A stretch of 64,000 nucleotides of DNA. Source: Hyphomicrobiales bacterium (GTDB lineage Bacteria > Pseudomonadota > Alphaproteobacteria > Rhizobiales > Rhizobiaceae). A program made the translations under genes and the position numbers. The stretch is from positions 186,001 through 250,000 of the forward strand of contig UBPA01000014.1 of NCBI GenBank assembly GCA_900467185.1, in the 5' to 3' direction. Under the pieces are notes generated by a model that was given only the letters and a program-made list of their open reading frames with translations, was not told where the DNA came from and did no database searches. Below are positions 1 through 9,400 of this stretch, piece after piece; position 1 is the stretch's first letter; each line of letters begins with the position of its first letter.

Positions 1-49
1 GTCCGGCCGCTGTCATGGCCGGGGAGAGCGCTGTCTGCGTCATGGTCAT
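1..49 (-). CDS. Sugar ABC transporter permease, second subunit (5' fragment)
   Basis: Only the first 16 codons are in the window; the gene runs off the left edge. An ATG at 49-47 overlaps the TGA of the upstream permease (48-46) in an ATGA junction, so translation is probably coupled. The visible peptide begins MTMTQTALSP. In operons of this type (binding protein, MalF-like permease, then a third gene) the third gene is normally the MalG-like permease. That identity is inferred from position, because no diagnostic domain is visible. A second in-frame ATG at 43 is possible. Confidence 0.5.
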   Translation of the reverse strand, partial: MTMTQTALSPAMTAAG

Positions 50-963
50 GCCTTGTCGTCTCCGACCTTCAGCAGCCAGAGCTGCACGATGCTGATGGCA
101 ACGAGGATGGCGAGCAGCACGATCGAGAGCGAAGCGCCGTAGCCGAGGTTGAAGGACACGAAGGACTGGTTGAAGATGTAGTAGACGACCGAGATCATCC
201 GGTTCTGCGGCCCGCCTGCCGTCATGATGTAGAACTGGTCGAAGGCGAGGATCGAACCGGTCACGGAGATGATCAGCGCCAGCGCGATCGTGCGGCGCAT
301 CAGCGGAAGCGTGAGGTAGCGAAACCGTTGCCAGCGTTTCGCTCCGTCGATGCGCGCCGCCTCGACGATATCGGCCGGAATGGCCTGCAGCCCGGTGAGC
401 AGGATGATCATGGTGAAGCCGGCGATCTTCCAGACGACCATGACGATGATGGTGAGGAAGGCGCTGTCGAAGCTCGCAAGCAGGTTGGGGCTTCGCTCCA
501 CGATGCCGAGCTGCCGGAGAAGAGGTCCGATGAAGCCGCTGTCCACATTGGCAAGCCACACCCAGAGGAGCGACGCGGTCGCCAGTCCGACGACGACGGG
601 CAGGAAGATGATGGTGCGATAGGCGCCGACGAAACGCCGCTGCTTTTCCACGAAGAGCGCCAGCGGAAAGGCGACGGCGAAAATCGCGATGGTGGCGACG
701 ACCGTGTAGAGCGCCGTGAACCGCAGGGCCGACAGGAATCGGGTGTCGTTGACCATGCGGATATAGTTGTTGATGCCGATCCAGCGCTGGGCGCCCATCA
801 GCGGCCAGGCATGCAGGCTCATCCAGGCGGTCATGATCACCGGAATGACGAAGAACAGGAGGACGAGCGCCATGGCGGGCGCGATATACAAGAGACCGCG
901 CCAGGCCGATGACCTCGGCCTCGGGCGTCCCGCGGCGCGCGACAGGTTGGAAACGACAGTCAT
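46..963 (-). CDS. Sugar ABC transporter permease (MalF/UgpA-like)
   Basis: This is an inner-membrane subunit of a carbohydrate importer, 305 aa. The sequence shows about six hydrophobic segments, the first near residues 25-47, and the cytoplasmic EAA loop (EAARIDGAKRWQRF) that contacts the ATPase. The ATG at 963 is preferred over the TTG at 969, because it fits the common start of the family. It lies third in the lacI, binding protein, permease operon, 118 bp after the binding-protein gene, and overlaps the next permease by ATGA. No ATPase gene is visible in the operon; it may lie beyond the left edge or be shared. The sugar is not determinable from the sequence. Confidence 0.9.
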   Translation of the reverse strand: MTVVSNLSRAAGRPRPRSSAWRGLLYIAPAMALVLLFFVIPVIMTAWMSLHAWPLMGAQRWIGINNYIRMVNDTRFLSALRFTALYTVVATIAIFAVAFPLALFVEKQRRFVGAYRTIIFLPVVVGLATASLLWVWLANVDSGFIGPLLRQLGIVERSPNLLASFDSAFLTIIVMVVWKIAGFTMIILLTGLQAIPADIVEAARIDGAKRWQRFRYLTLPLMRRTIALALIISVTGSILAFDQFYIMTAGGPQNRMISVVYYIFNQSFVSFNLGYGASLSIVLLAILVAISIVQLWLLKVGDDKA

Positions 964-1081
964 GAGCAATCTCGCACTTCACGGTCCGGCCGACGACCCG
1001 ATCGACATCGGGCGCGGTCGCTGAAGGGATCGGGCGGAGGGGATAGGTGCCCCCTCCGCCCGCAGGCGACCAAGGGGAGGA

Positions 1082-2320
1082 TCACTGGCCGCTGTCGATG
1101 ATCGACTGCATCTCGGACTGGGCCGAAGAGAACGCGCCATCGACGTCGTCGCCGAAAATCGCGGCGTTGATGAAGGTTGCCCAGGGGCCGTTGGCACTGT
1201 TGATCAGGTCGTTGAACTGCAAGGTATAGGGTGTCTTTGCGACCGCGATCGCCTTCATGCCCACCTCCATGCGCGGATCCAGACCCTTCAGCACCTCTTC
1301 GGCAATATCACTGCGGGTCGGCAGGCTGCCATACTTCGCCATGATCTTCTGGCCTTCCTCCGAATAGATGTACTGGATGAAGGCCTTGACCGGCTCAAGC
1401 TTGGTCGTGCCCTTGGTCACAACCACATTGTCGCCGCCGGCAAAGGACGAGGGTTGCCCGTTGACGCCGGGAATGAGCGTGACGCCGAAGTCGATCGTCG
1501 GATGTTCGGTGACGAGCGTACCGATGGCGAAGGCACCCAGGCTCTGCTGGCCGATCTTGCCATTGGTGAAGGACAGGAAGTTCGTGCCGTTGTCGCTGGC
1601 CGCGCCCGACGGCACGAGGTCCTTCTTGACCATGTTGCGGTAGATATCGACCGCCTTGCGCATCTCCGGCGTATCGAGGGTCGCGGTTTTGCCGTCGGCC
1701 GAAAGGATATCGGCACCCGCACCCCAGACAAGCGGCGTGTAGGTGAAGATCATGCAGCCGCCGCAGCCACCGCCCGAAAAGTAGAAGCCGTAGGTGTCGT
1801 CGCCGAGCGCGCGGATCTTTTCGGCATTGGCGGTGATCTCGTCCCAGTTGGCGGGCGCCTTTTCCGGGTCGAGGCCGGCCTTGCGGTAGAGGTCCTTGTT
1901 CCAGGCGAAGACAGAGGTCTCGACGGACAACGGCAGGCCGTAGATCTTGTCCTCATAGGTGCCGAGGCGGACATGGGACGGCGAGAGGGCATTGAAGTAG
2001 GGCAGGCTTTTTGCCCAGTCGGTCAGATCCTCGAGCTGCCCCGCGGCGGCGAAGGCCGGGGTGTAGATCAGGTCCATCGACAGCGCATCCGGCGCCTGAC
2101 CGCCCGCAATCGACGTCGCATATTTCTGCACGAGTTCCGAGAAGGGAACTTCGGTCAGCGCGACCTTGTCCTCATGGCCGGCATTGTAGGCGGCGACGAC
2201 ATTCTTGAAGGCGTCGCCGACGCCGGTGCGGACCCACATATTGATGGTTTCGGCCGAGGCGAGGCCCGGGCTCAGGGACAGCGCGAGCAGGCTCGTCGCC
2301 GCGAGAAGCTTCGTCATCAT
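1082..2320 (-). CDS. Extracellular sugar-binding protein of an ABC transporter (family 1)
   Basis: This is a periplasmic solute receptor, about 412 aa, that delivers a carbohydrate to the adjacent permeases. It has an N-terminal signal peptide (hydrophobic stretch ending LASA) and the bilobed family 1 pattern (AYNAGHEDKVALTEVPF, then GLPLSVETSVFAWNKDLY near residue 130). A strong GGGAGGA lies directly before the ATG at 2326 and at ideal distance from the ATG at 2320, so 2320 is chosen. It follows the lacI gene by about 20 bp and precedes the permease gene, so it belongs to the LacI-controlled operon. A Cys-rich SGGGCGGCMIF patch near residue 187 is unusual for the family. Confidence 0.9.
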   Translation of the reverse strand: MMTKLLAATSLLALSLSPGLASAETINMWVRTGVGDAFKNVVAAYNAGHEDKVALTEVPFSELVQKYATSIAGGQAPDALSMDLIYTPAFAAAGQLEDLTDWAKSLPYFNALSPSHVRLGTYEDKIYGLPLSVETSVFAWNKDLYRKAGLDPEKAPANWDEITANAEKIRALGDDTYGFYFSGGGCGGCMIFTYTPLVWGAGADILSADGKTATLDTPEMRKAVDIYRNMVKKDLVPSGAASDNGTNFLSFTNGKIGQQSLGAFAIGTLVTEHPTIDFGVTLIPGVNGQPSSFAGGDNVVVTKGTTKLEPVKAFIQYIYSEEGQKIMAKYGSLPTRSDIAEEVLKGLDPRMEVGMKAIAVAKTPYTLQFNDLINSANGPWATFINAAIFGDDVDGAFSSAQSEMQSIIDSGQ

Positions 2321-2345
2321 GGTCATTCCTCCCTTGTGGCGCTCC

Positions 2346-3371
2346 TCAGCGCCGTTTCTCCGTCTCGGGGCTCCCGACCCCGCATGATTGCCGAACCACG
2401 AGGCGGCACGGCAATGTTCTCACGCCCGGCTCCACGGGCTGGCCTTCCGCCAGCGCGAGGATGGTCAGGCCCGCCTGACGCCCGAGTTCCTTCAGATCCA
2501 TGTCCACCGATGTCAGTGGCGGACGCATCTGGGCAGCGACAATCTCCCAATTGTCGAAGCCGACGATCGCGACATCCTCAGGCACGCGAATGCCACGCTC
2601 CCGCAGAGCATCCACGGCCCCGCGGGCGATCTGGTCGTTGCCGCAGAAGAGCGCATCCGGCTTTTCGCCGGACGCAGACCAGAGACCGTCCACGGCATCC
2701 CGCCCCCAAGTCTCCGACCACTCCCCGAAAAGAACGGCGGCACCCTCCCCGACCACAGCGCGGAACGCACCGCTCCGCTCGCGAACCGAGAAGAAGTCCT
2801 GCGGGCCCGTCACATGCACGATCCGTTGCCGCCCGCTCGCCTTCAGCCACTCCACCGCAAGCCTTGCGCCCTGTGCATCGTCCGAGCGAAAGGACACGCT
2901 GTCCGGTCCGCCCTCGGTAAAGGCGTAGACCACGGGCACAGGCACATCGGACAAGTCGATCGGCAGGCGGCGATCGACGCGCTTTCCCGTGGCGATAATG
3001 CCGTCCACCTGCTTGTCGAGCATCGCATCCACATGCACCTGGCCGAGCGCCGGATCATCCTCGATGGCGCAGAGAAAGACGGAGACGCCGCGATCGACCA
3101 AGGCTTCGGAAACGCCCGCCATGACGGGAAGTGTAAAGCGACCGTAAGTATCGTTCGTCAGAAGGCCGATGGTGAAGCTGCGCTTCGACAACAGTCCCTG
3201 CGCCAGCGCGTTCGGCCGGAAGCCGATTTCGCGTGCGACGCGCTTGACCCGCTGGCGTGTCTCCTCGCCCATGCGGCCCGTGTCGTTGAGCGCCTTCGAC
3301 GCCGTGGAAATGCTGACCCCTGCCATGGCCGCAAGATCGCGGATCGTCTGCCGTCCTCCCTTTCCGCGCAT
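2346..3371 (-). CDS. LacI-family transcriptional regulator of the sugar operon
   Basis: This is a DNA-binding repressor or activator, 341 aa from the ATG at 3371. The TTG at 3383 is rejected because GGGAGG abuts it and sits 12 bp from the ATG. The N-terminal helix-turn-helix reads TIRDLAAMAGVSISTASKAL (residues 8-27), with the hinge helix in the following FRPNALAQGL, and then a periplasmic-binding-protein-like effector domain (GLLTNDTYGRF, ending in a CRLVVRQSC strand). It is the first gene of the operon whose binding protein starts 20 bp downstream, so it most likely controls its own expression together with the transporter through the two palindromes at 3406-3454. The effector is presumably the imported sugar or a derivative. 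Confidence 0.93.
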   Translation of the reverse strand: MRGKGGRQTIRDLAAMAGVSISTASKALNDTGRMGEETRQRVKRVAREIGFRPNALAQGLLSKRSFTIGLLTNDTYGRFTLPVMAGVSEALVDRGVSVFLCAIEDDPALGQVHVDAMLDKQVDGIIATGKRVDRRLPIDLSDVPVPVVYAFTEGGPDSVSFRSDDAQGARLAVEWLKASGRQRIVHVTGPQDFFSVRERSGAFRAVVGEGAAVLFGEWSETWGRDAVDGLWSASGEKPDALFCGNDQIARGAVDALRERGIRVPEDVAIVGFDNWEIVAAQMRPPLTSVDMDLKELGRQAGLTILALAEGQPVEPGVRTLPCRLVVRQSCGVGSPETEKRR

Positions 3372-3405
3372 GGTAACCCGCAACCTCCCTGTTGCTCTCG
3401 GAACA

Positions 3406-3454
3406 GAGAAAAGCTTTTCTCACACACTTCGTCAAATGAGAAAACGTTTTCTCA
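3406..3454. promoter_or_regulatory. Paired LacI-type operators upstream of the lacI-led sugar operon
   Basis: There are two perfect palindromes: gagaaaagcttttctc at 3406-3421 and tgagaaaacgttttctca at 3437-3454. Their centres are 32 bp apart, about three helical turns, so the two sites would lie on the same face of the DNA. Both share the arm GAGAAAA. The second has the central CG typical of LacI-family operators. They lie 35-83 bp upstream of the lacI ATG. Confidence 0.8.
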
Positions 3455-3479
3455 TCGAGAAATTTGCAGGGAGGGATTG

Positions 3480-5066
3480 TCAGGCCGCGGGGATGCCGGT
3501 CAGCAGGCGCTCGAGGTCGTCGATGAGCACGGGCTTCGTCAGGTGATGGGTGAAGCCGGCTTCCAGGGCCTTCGCCTTGTCCTTGTCCTGCCCCCATCCC
3601 GTCTGGGCGATGATGGTCGTCGCCTTGAACGCGTCCTGCCTGCGGAAGGCACGGCAGACCTCGTAGCCATCCATGCCCGGCAGGCCGATATCCAAAAGGA
3701 TGACATCCGGCTGGAAGCGCGCGGCGACGTCGAGCGCATCGCGCCCGTCATGGATGGCCTCGCACTGATGCCCGATCTCCTCGAGCATCCAGCCGAGTGC
3801 ATCCGCGACGATGACATTGTCGTCGACGATCAGCACCTTCAGTGCGCGCGGCGTGGGTGTCGCCGCGACCGGCTGCTCGTCTGTCGTCGGGGCTGCGACA
3901 ACGGGCGATGCCGGTGCTAAAACCTCCGCCGGCGCTTGTCCAAGCGGCAAGCGCACGGTGAAAAGGCTGCCCTTGCCGGTGCCCGCGCTCGTTACCTCGA
4001 CGGTGCCTCCGTGGAGAACGACGAGCTGGCGGACGAGCGCAAGCCCGATGCCGAGGCCGCCCTGCGCGCGCTCCAGATGGCCATCGACCTGCGCGAAAAG
4101 CTGGAACACGCCGGACTGCAGCGTCTCGGGAATACCGATGCCGTTGTCGGAGACGTCGATGACGGCGCTACCGCCGAGCGCGCGGACGGCAATCCCGATC
4201 TGCCCGCCGGCCGGCGTATATTTCGCGGCATTGTTGAGAAGGTTGGCGACGACCTGCGCCATGCGCGTCGGATCGGCATCCAGCCACAGCGGTTCGGCGG
4301 GCAGATCCACGGTCAGCGTGTGATCGGAGGCGTCGATCAGCGGTCGGCTCGCCTCGATTGCGGACCGGATGATGGCCTCGACCGCGATGCGTTCCTTGCG
4401 CAGTCCGATCTTGCCCTGGCTGACGCGCGAAACGTCGAGCAGGTCATCGATCAGCCGCACGAGATGCACCATTTGCCGGTCCATCATCTCGCGGATGCCC
4501 TCGGCGGCCTCCCCCGTCGGGTTCCGGCGCAGCACATCGAGCCCATGGCGCAGAGGTGCCAGCGGATTGCGCAGTTCGTGCGCCAGCGTCGCTAGAAATT
4601 CGTCCTTGCGGCGATCGGCTTCGCGCAGCGCCTGCGCCTGCGCCTCCAGTTCATCGCGCTGCTCGGCGATCTGCTGGCGCTGGCGGTAGAGCTCGAAGAA
4701 GACGTCGGCCTTGCTGCGCAGAATATCGGTTTCGATCGGCTTCTGGATGAAATCCACCGCGCCCGCCTCGTAGCCCCGAAAGCGACGCTGGCCATCCGTG
4801 CTGCCGGCCGTGACGAAGATAATGGGCACGCGGCGGGTGCGCTCGTTGCCGCGCATCAGCTCGGCCAGTTCGAAGCCGTTCAGGCCGGGCATCTGCACAT
4901 CGATCAGCGCCAGCGCCACGTCGTGCTGCAGCAGGAGTTCCAGCGCCTGATCGCCGGAGCGCGCCTTGAGAAGCGTCAGGCCATCGCGGCGCAGAAGCGC
5001 TTCCAGAGAGAGGAGGTTTTCCTCCAGGTCGTCTACCAGCAGAAAGGTAACGGGAGTCATGCGCAT
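3480..5066 (-). CDS. Receiver-histidine kinase-receiver hybrid signalling protein
   Basis: This is a cytoplasmic phosphorelay protein of 528 aa with no membrane segment. An N-terminal receiver (residues 6-120) has the phospho-acceptor D56 in LIDVQMPGLNGFE and K109. A short coiled coil (125-155) leads to HisKA with H163 in LATLAHELRNPL. A HATPase_c domain follows (DNGIGIP, then GGLGIGLALV), an Ala/Pro-rich linker, and a C-terminal receiver (about 410-525) with ILLDIGLPGMDGYEV. It has no output domain. It is last in the hybrid kinase, cheR, cheB operon; an alternative ATG at 5060 overlaps the cheB stop as ATGA. The membrane kinase upstream is its likely partner. Confidence 0.92.
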   Translation of the reverse strand: MRMTPVTFLLVDDLEENLLSLEALLRRDGLTLLKARSGDQALELLLQHDVALALIDVQMPGLNGFELAELMRGNERTRRVPIIFVTAGSTDGQRRFRGYEAGAVDFIQKPIETDILRSKADVFFELYRQRQQIAEQRDELEAQAQALREADRRKDEFLATLAHELRNPLAPLRHGLDVLRRNPTGEAAEGIREMMDRQMVHLVRLIDDLLDVSRVSQGKIGLRKERIAVEAIIRSAIEASRPLIDASDHTLTVDLPAEPLWLDADPTRMAQVVANLLNNAAKYTPAGGQIGIAVRALGGSAVIDVSDNGIGIPETLQSGVFQLFAQVDGHLERAQGGLGIGLALVRQLVVLHGGTVEVTSAGTGKGSLFTVRLPLGQAPAEVLAPASPVVAAPTTDEQPVAATPTPRALKVLIVDDNVIVADALGWMLEEIGHQCEAIHDGRDALDVAARFQPDVILLDIGLPGMDGYEVCRAFRRQDAFKATTIIAQTGWGQDKDKAKALEAGFTHHLTKPVLIDDLERLLTGIPAA

Positions 5067-5632
5067 ACGACCTTCTGAAGGTACGCCGCGATCGCGTCAA
5101 GCGGCAACACCCGGGCATCGGGACACCGTGCGATTGCACCTTCGGGCATTGCGGCGGCAAACGCCGTCGCCGGATCCTGAACGACGGCATGGCCGCCGGC
5201 ATCCGAAATGGCACGCAGGCCCCGAGCGCCGTCGTGATTGGCGCCCGTGAGCACGATGCCGACCAGAGCGGCCCCGAACGCATCGGCAGCACTTTCGAAG
5301 AGAACGTCGATGGAGGGTCGGGAGAACATCACGGGTTCGTCGCTGGAGAGAGAGAGGGTTTTATGGGCTTCGACGAGCAGATGATAGTTGGGCGGCGCGA
5401 AATAGGCCGTACCGCCTGCGAGAGGCTCCTTGTCCTCGACTTCCATCACCGGTATCCGGCATTTCGCCTGAAACAGCTCGGCCAGCACGCTGCGCTTGTC
5501 GCCGGGGATGTGGACGACGAGCATGATCGGCACGGGAAAATCCGTTGGGAGGGCCGGCAGGATGATCGTCAGGGCCTCCAGGGCACCGGCGGAGGCCCCG
5601 ATGACGACCGCCTGCGGTCGGACGTCGTTCAT
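5057..5632 (-). CDS. CheB-type protein-glutamate methylesterase, catalytic domain only
   Basis: This protein of 191 aa consists of the CheB methylesterase domain without the N-terminal receiver of chemotaxis CheB. The catalytic triad is intact: S14 in IGASAGA, H41 in VVHIPG and D134 in TGANHDG. In the family the enzyme removes methyl groups from glutamyl methyl esters, or deamidates glutamines, on chemoreceptors. The ATG overlaps the cheR stop by ATGA (5632-5629) and the stop overlaps the next kinase gene, so all are co-translated. No chemoreceptor is encoded nearby, so the substrate is unknown. Without a receiver domain its activity cannot be switched by its own phosphorylation. Confidence 0.92.
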   Translation of the reverse strand: MNDVRPQAVVIGASAGALEALTIILPALPTDFPVPIMLVVHIPGDKRSVLAELFQAKCRIPVMEVEDKEPLAGGTAYFAPPNYHLLVEAHKTLSLSSDEPVMFSRPSIDVLFESAADAFGAALVGIVLTGANHDGARGLRAISDAGGHAVVQDPATAFAAAMPEGAIARCPDARVLPLDAIAAYLQKVVCA

Positions 5633-6468
5633 TCGCCGATCCTCTGGTAGATCTTCTCCTCCCGTACGAAGTCGCGAAACGCGCCGGCATGATCGGAAAA
5701 GCGGATGCTTTCCTTTGCGCCCAGGCCGAGAAAGCCCTTCCGCGGCAGCGAATCCTTGAAGAGACCGAGCGCGCGATCCTGCAGGGAGCGATCGAAATAG
5801 ATTAGCACGTTGCGGCAGGAGATCAGGTTCATCTCGCCGAAGACGGCGTCGGTGACGAGGCTGTGGTCGGAAAACACGACATTGCGCCGCAGCGTCCGGT
5901 CGAAGGATACCCGCCCGTATGCGGCCTGATAGTAATCCGACAGCGACGACTTGCCGCCGGATTTTCGGTGATTTTCCGTAAAGAGCTGCATGCGGTCGAG
6001 CGGGTAGACGCCGGCCTCGGCGATCTGCAACGCTTCCTGACTGATGTCGGTCGCATAGAACAGCGTCCGGTCTTCGAGCCCCTCCTCGCGAAAGAGGATG
6101 ACGAGGGAATAGAGTTCCTCGCCATGGCTGCAGCCGGCCACCCAGACCTTCAGCGAGGGGTAGGTTCGCAGATGCGGGATGACCTGTTCGCGAATCGCGC
6201 GGAAATAGTCGGGATCGCGAAACATCTCGCTGACCTGAACGGTCAGGTAGCCCAGCAGCTGCGGCAGCATGTCGCGGTCGTGCAGCAAACGCTCCTGCAG
6301 GCCGGAGATGGTGGAGATGTGGAGCTGCTCCAGCGCCTGGCGCAGGCGCCGTTTGACCGACGCCATGGCGTAGCCACGGAAATCATAGTGATAGCGGGCA
6401 TAGAGAGCTTCCAGCAGCAACCGGATCTCGATGTCCTCGACCTTTTCGACCGTGGCGAGATCGCTCAT
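5629..6468 (-). CDS. CheR-type SAM-dependent protein-glutamate methyltransferase
   Basis: This is a 279-aa methyltransferase. The ATG at 6468 is chosen over upstream codons because it overlaps the stop of the preceding kinase gene (6467-6465) as ATGA and starts where the family starts. The N-terminal helical CheR_N region (about residues 10-65) is followed by the SAM-binding domain, with VWVAGCSHGEELYSL as motif I and NLISCRNVLIYFD as the conserved later motif. The family methylates glutamates on chemoreceptors. Here it is paired with cheB but not with any receptor, CheA or CheW. The motif I residues differ slightly from the usual GCSTGEEPYS. Confidence 0.92.
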   Translation of the reverse strand: MSDLATVEKVEDIEIRLLLEALYARYHYDFRGYAMASVKRRLRQALEQLHISTISGLQERLLHDRDMLPQLLGYLTVQVSEMFRDPDYFRAIREQVIPHLRTYPSLKVWVAGCSHGEELYSLVILFREEGLEDRTLFYATDISQEALQIAEAGVYPLDRMQLFTENHRKSGGKSSLSDYYQAAYGRVSFDRTLRRNVVFSDHSLVTDAVFGEMNLISCRNVLIYFDRSLQDRALGLFKDSLPRKGFLGLGAKESIRFSDHAGAFRDFVREEKIYQRIGE

Positions 6469-9400
6469 CGCGGCATCCAGACGCGAACGAGGGACAGGAG
6501 CTTCTCGACGTCGAGCGGTTTTGCCATGTAGTCGTTCGCGCCGGCCTCGATGCAGCGCTGCTGGTCGTCGGGCATGGCCTTGGCCGTCAGCGTAATGATC
6601 GGCAGCTTCTTCCACTGGCTGTTCTTCCGGATCTCCCGCGTCGCCGTCAGGCCGTCCATGACCGGCATCATCACGTCCATCAGCACGAGGTCGATGCCGG
6701 CACCCGGCTGGCCTGCCGATTTTGCCAGTGCGTCGAGGGCTTCCTGCCCGTTGCGCGCGATCTCGATCACGGCGCCGCGCGGCTCGAGAATGTTGGTCAG
6801 CGCATAGACGTTGCGCACATCGTCCTCGACGACGAGGATGCGGCGGCCTTCCAGCAGCGCATCGCGGCTGCGGGCCTTGCGGATCATCTTCTGCTGCTCG
6901 GCGGGCAGGTCGGACACGACCTGATGCAGGAACAGGCTGACCTCGTCCAGAAGCCGCTCCGGCGATTTCGCACCCTTGATGATGATCGACTTGGAGTAGC
7001 GGCGCAGCTGCAGCTCATCGTCGGCCGACAGAACGCGGCCGGTATAGACGATGACGGGCGGGAAGGCCCGCTCGCTGTCCTGGCTCAGGGTCTCCAGCAG
7101 CGAATAGCCCGAAGCGTCGGGCAGCGACAGGTCGAGGACGATGCAGTCGAAGGTCTGCTCCTGCAGGAGCTTCAGGCATTCGGCCGCCGTTCCCGCCGTC
7201 ACCGTCTCGACGTCGTGGGAGGTGAGAAGGCGCGCCACCGCCTCGCGCTGCACGTCGTTGTCCTCGACGATCAACACGCGGTGGACCCGCTGCGAGAGCT
7301 TCGCCTCGAGCTTCTGCAGCACCTCGACCAGCTGCTCGCGCTTGACCGGCTTCAGCATGTAGCCGACGGCGCCGAGCGACAGCGCCGTCTCCGCATGGTC
7401 GTCGCCGGAGACCATGTGGATCGGGATGTGGCGTGTCTGCACGTCGCGTTTTAGCCGGTCGAGAACCGAGAGCCCGGACTGATCCGGCAGGCCGACATCG
7501 AGCACGATGGCACTCGGCATAAACTGCCGGGCAAGCTCCAGAGCTTCCTGCGCCGTGCCGGCGACCAGCGTGCGGAAGCCCATCTCGCGCGAGAGGTCCC
7601 GCAGGATCGCGGCGAAGGTCACGTCGTCCTCGATGATCAGCAGCACGCGCTTGTTGTCGGACGGCGCCGCGCGGTCGTCGTTCACGAGGCGCGCCCTCGA
7701 CAAAGCCGGCGTCTCGCGCTGCTCGACCGCGGGAACGCCGACCGGGGGCCGCAGCGGTGCGGGTGCGGCAGGTGCCGCCGCAGTGCTTTCGCGCGGCTGC
7801 CGGACGGCGACCCGCGTCGCGTCGTAGGTTTCCGGGATGGTGATCGTAAAGGTGCTGCCCCGCCCCGGCTGGCTCTCCAGATGGATCGCTCCGCCCAGCA
7901 GGCGCACGAGCTCGCGGGAGATCGACAGGCCGAGGCCGGTTCCGCCGTAGCGGCGGCTGATCGTGCCGTCGGCCTGATGGAAGGCCTCGAAGATGTTACG
8001 CTGCTGATCCTCAGCGATGCCGATGCCGCTGTCGGTGACGGCAAGCGCGATCTGTCCCTCGCCGCCGCCAAGCGTCGTTCCCGAGCGGCGGATGGCGACC
8101 GAAACCGTGCCGGCAGCCGTGAACTTGAAGGCGTTGGACAGCAGGTTCTTCAGAACCTGCTCGAGCCGCTGCAGATCGGTCTCGATCACAGGCGGGCATT
8201 CCGGTGCGATGTCCACCGTGAAATCGAGCTGCTTGTTCTTCGCCACGGGATCAAACACCTGCCGCAGATTGTTGGCAAGCCGCTCGACGGAGACCGCCTC
8301 CGGGCGAATATCGATGTGCCCCGCCTCGATCTTGGAGAGATCGAGGATATCGTTGATCAGGGTGAGAAGGTCGTTGCCCGAGGATTCGATCGTCTGGGCA
8401 TATTTCACCTGTTCGCCGGTCAGGTTGTCCTCGGAATTGTCGGCGAGCAGCTTGGCAAGAATGAGCAACGAGTTCAGCGGCGTGCGCAGCTCGTGCGACA
8501 TATTGGCGAGGAAGTCGGATTTGTAGCGGCTCGCCTGTTCCAGCTCGCGGGCCTTCAGCTGCACCGCCCCGTTGACGCGCTCCAGATCGTCGCGCTGCGT
8601 TTCCAGCTGTCGCGTCTGCTCCTCCAGCTGCGAATTCGTCTGCTCAAGCTCCACCTGTTGCTGCTCGAGCCGCGCCTGGGACTCCTTCAGTGCCCGTCCC
8701 TGCTCCTCCAGCTCCTCGTTGGAAACCCGAAGCTCCTCGCTCTGGACCTGCAGCTCCTCGGACTGGCGCTGGGTTTCGGCCAGAAGGTTCTGGAGATCGG
8801 TGCGATAGTTCGCAGACCGGACGGCCGTCGCGATCGTGGCGGCCGCCTGCTCCAGCAGCGCGAGAACGCTTTCGTCGATCGGGCGGAGGAAGCCGAGCTC
8901 GATCACCGCGTTGACCTCGCCATCGATGATGGCAGGAGAGATGACGAGATGCCGCGGCTTGTCGCGCCCGAGTGCCGAGCCGAAAGAGAGGTACCCATCG
9001 GGAATGTCGCCGACCAGCACGGCCTTCTCGCCGGCCGCCGCCTGCCCGAGCAGGCCTTCGCGCAGCTTGAACTGTCGCGGAATATCCGCGCCATCGGGAA
9101 CACCATAGGTCGAGGACCGCTGGAAGATGCCCTTGTCGCCGACGAAGATCGCGCCGGCCACCGCTCCGGCATAGTCCGCAAGAAAGGTGAGGATGCCGTC
9201 GCCCAGCTGCTCGGTGCGCTGGTCGCCCATGACGGCGGTGCTGAGACCGACCTGGCCCGCCTGCAACCAGTCCTCCCGACGGCGCGCGAGCGTGGCGCGG
9301 CGGATGAGCACGCCGATGGCGACCGTGAGCAGAAGGCCGAGAATGCCGGAGAAGATGCTGCTGACAAGCGCCGTACCGTAGGCGTCGTCCATCTCGCCCA

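Noticed and set aside
1454-3920. Long + strand frames (488 and 510 codons) across the binding protein, lacI and kinase
   Set aside because: They run antisense to three recognised genes and show no family motif.
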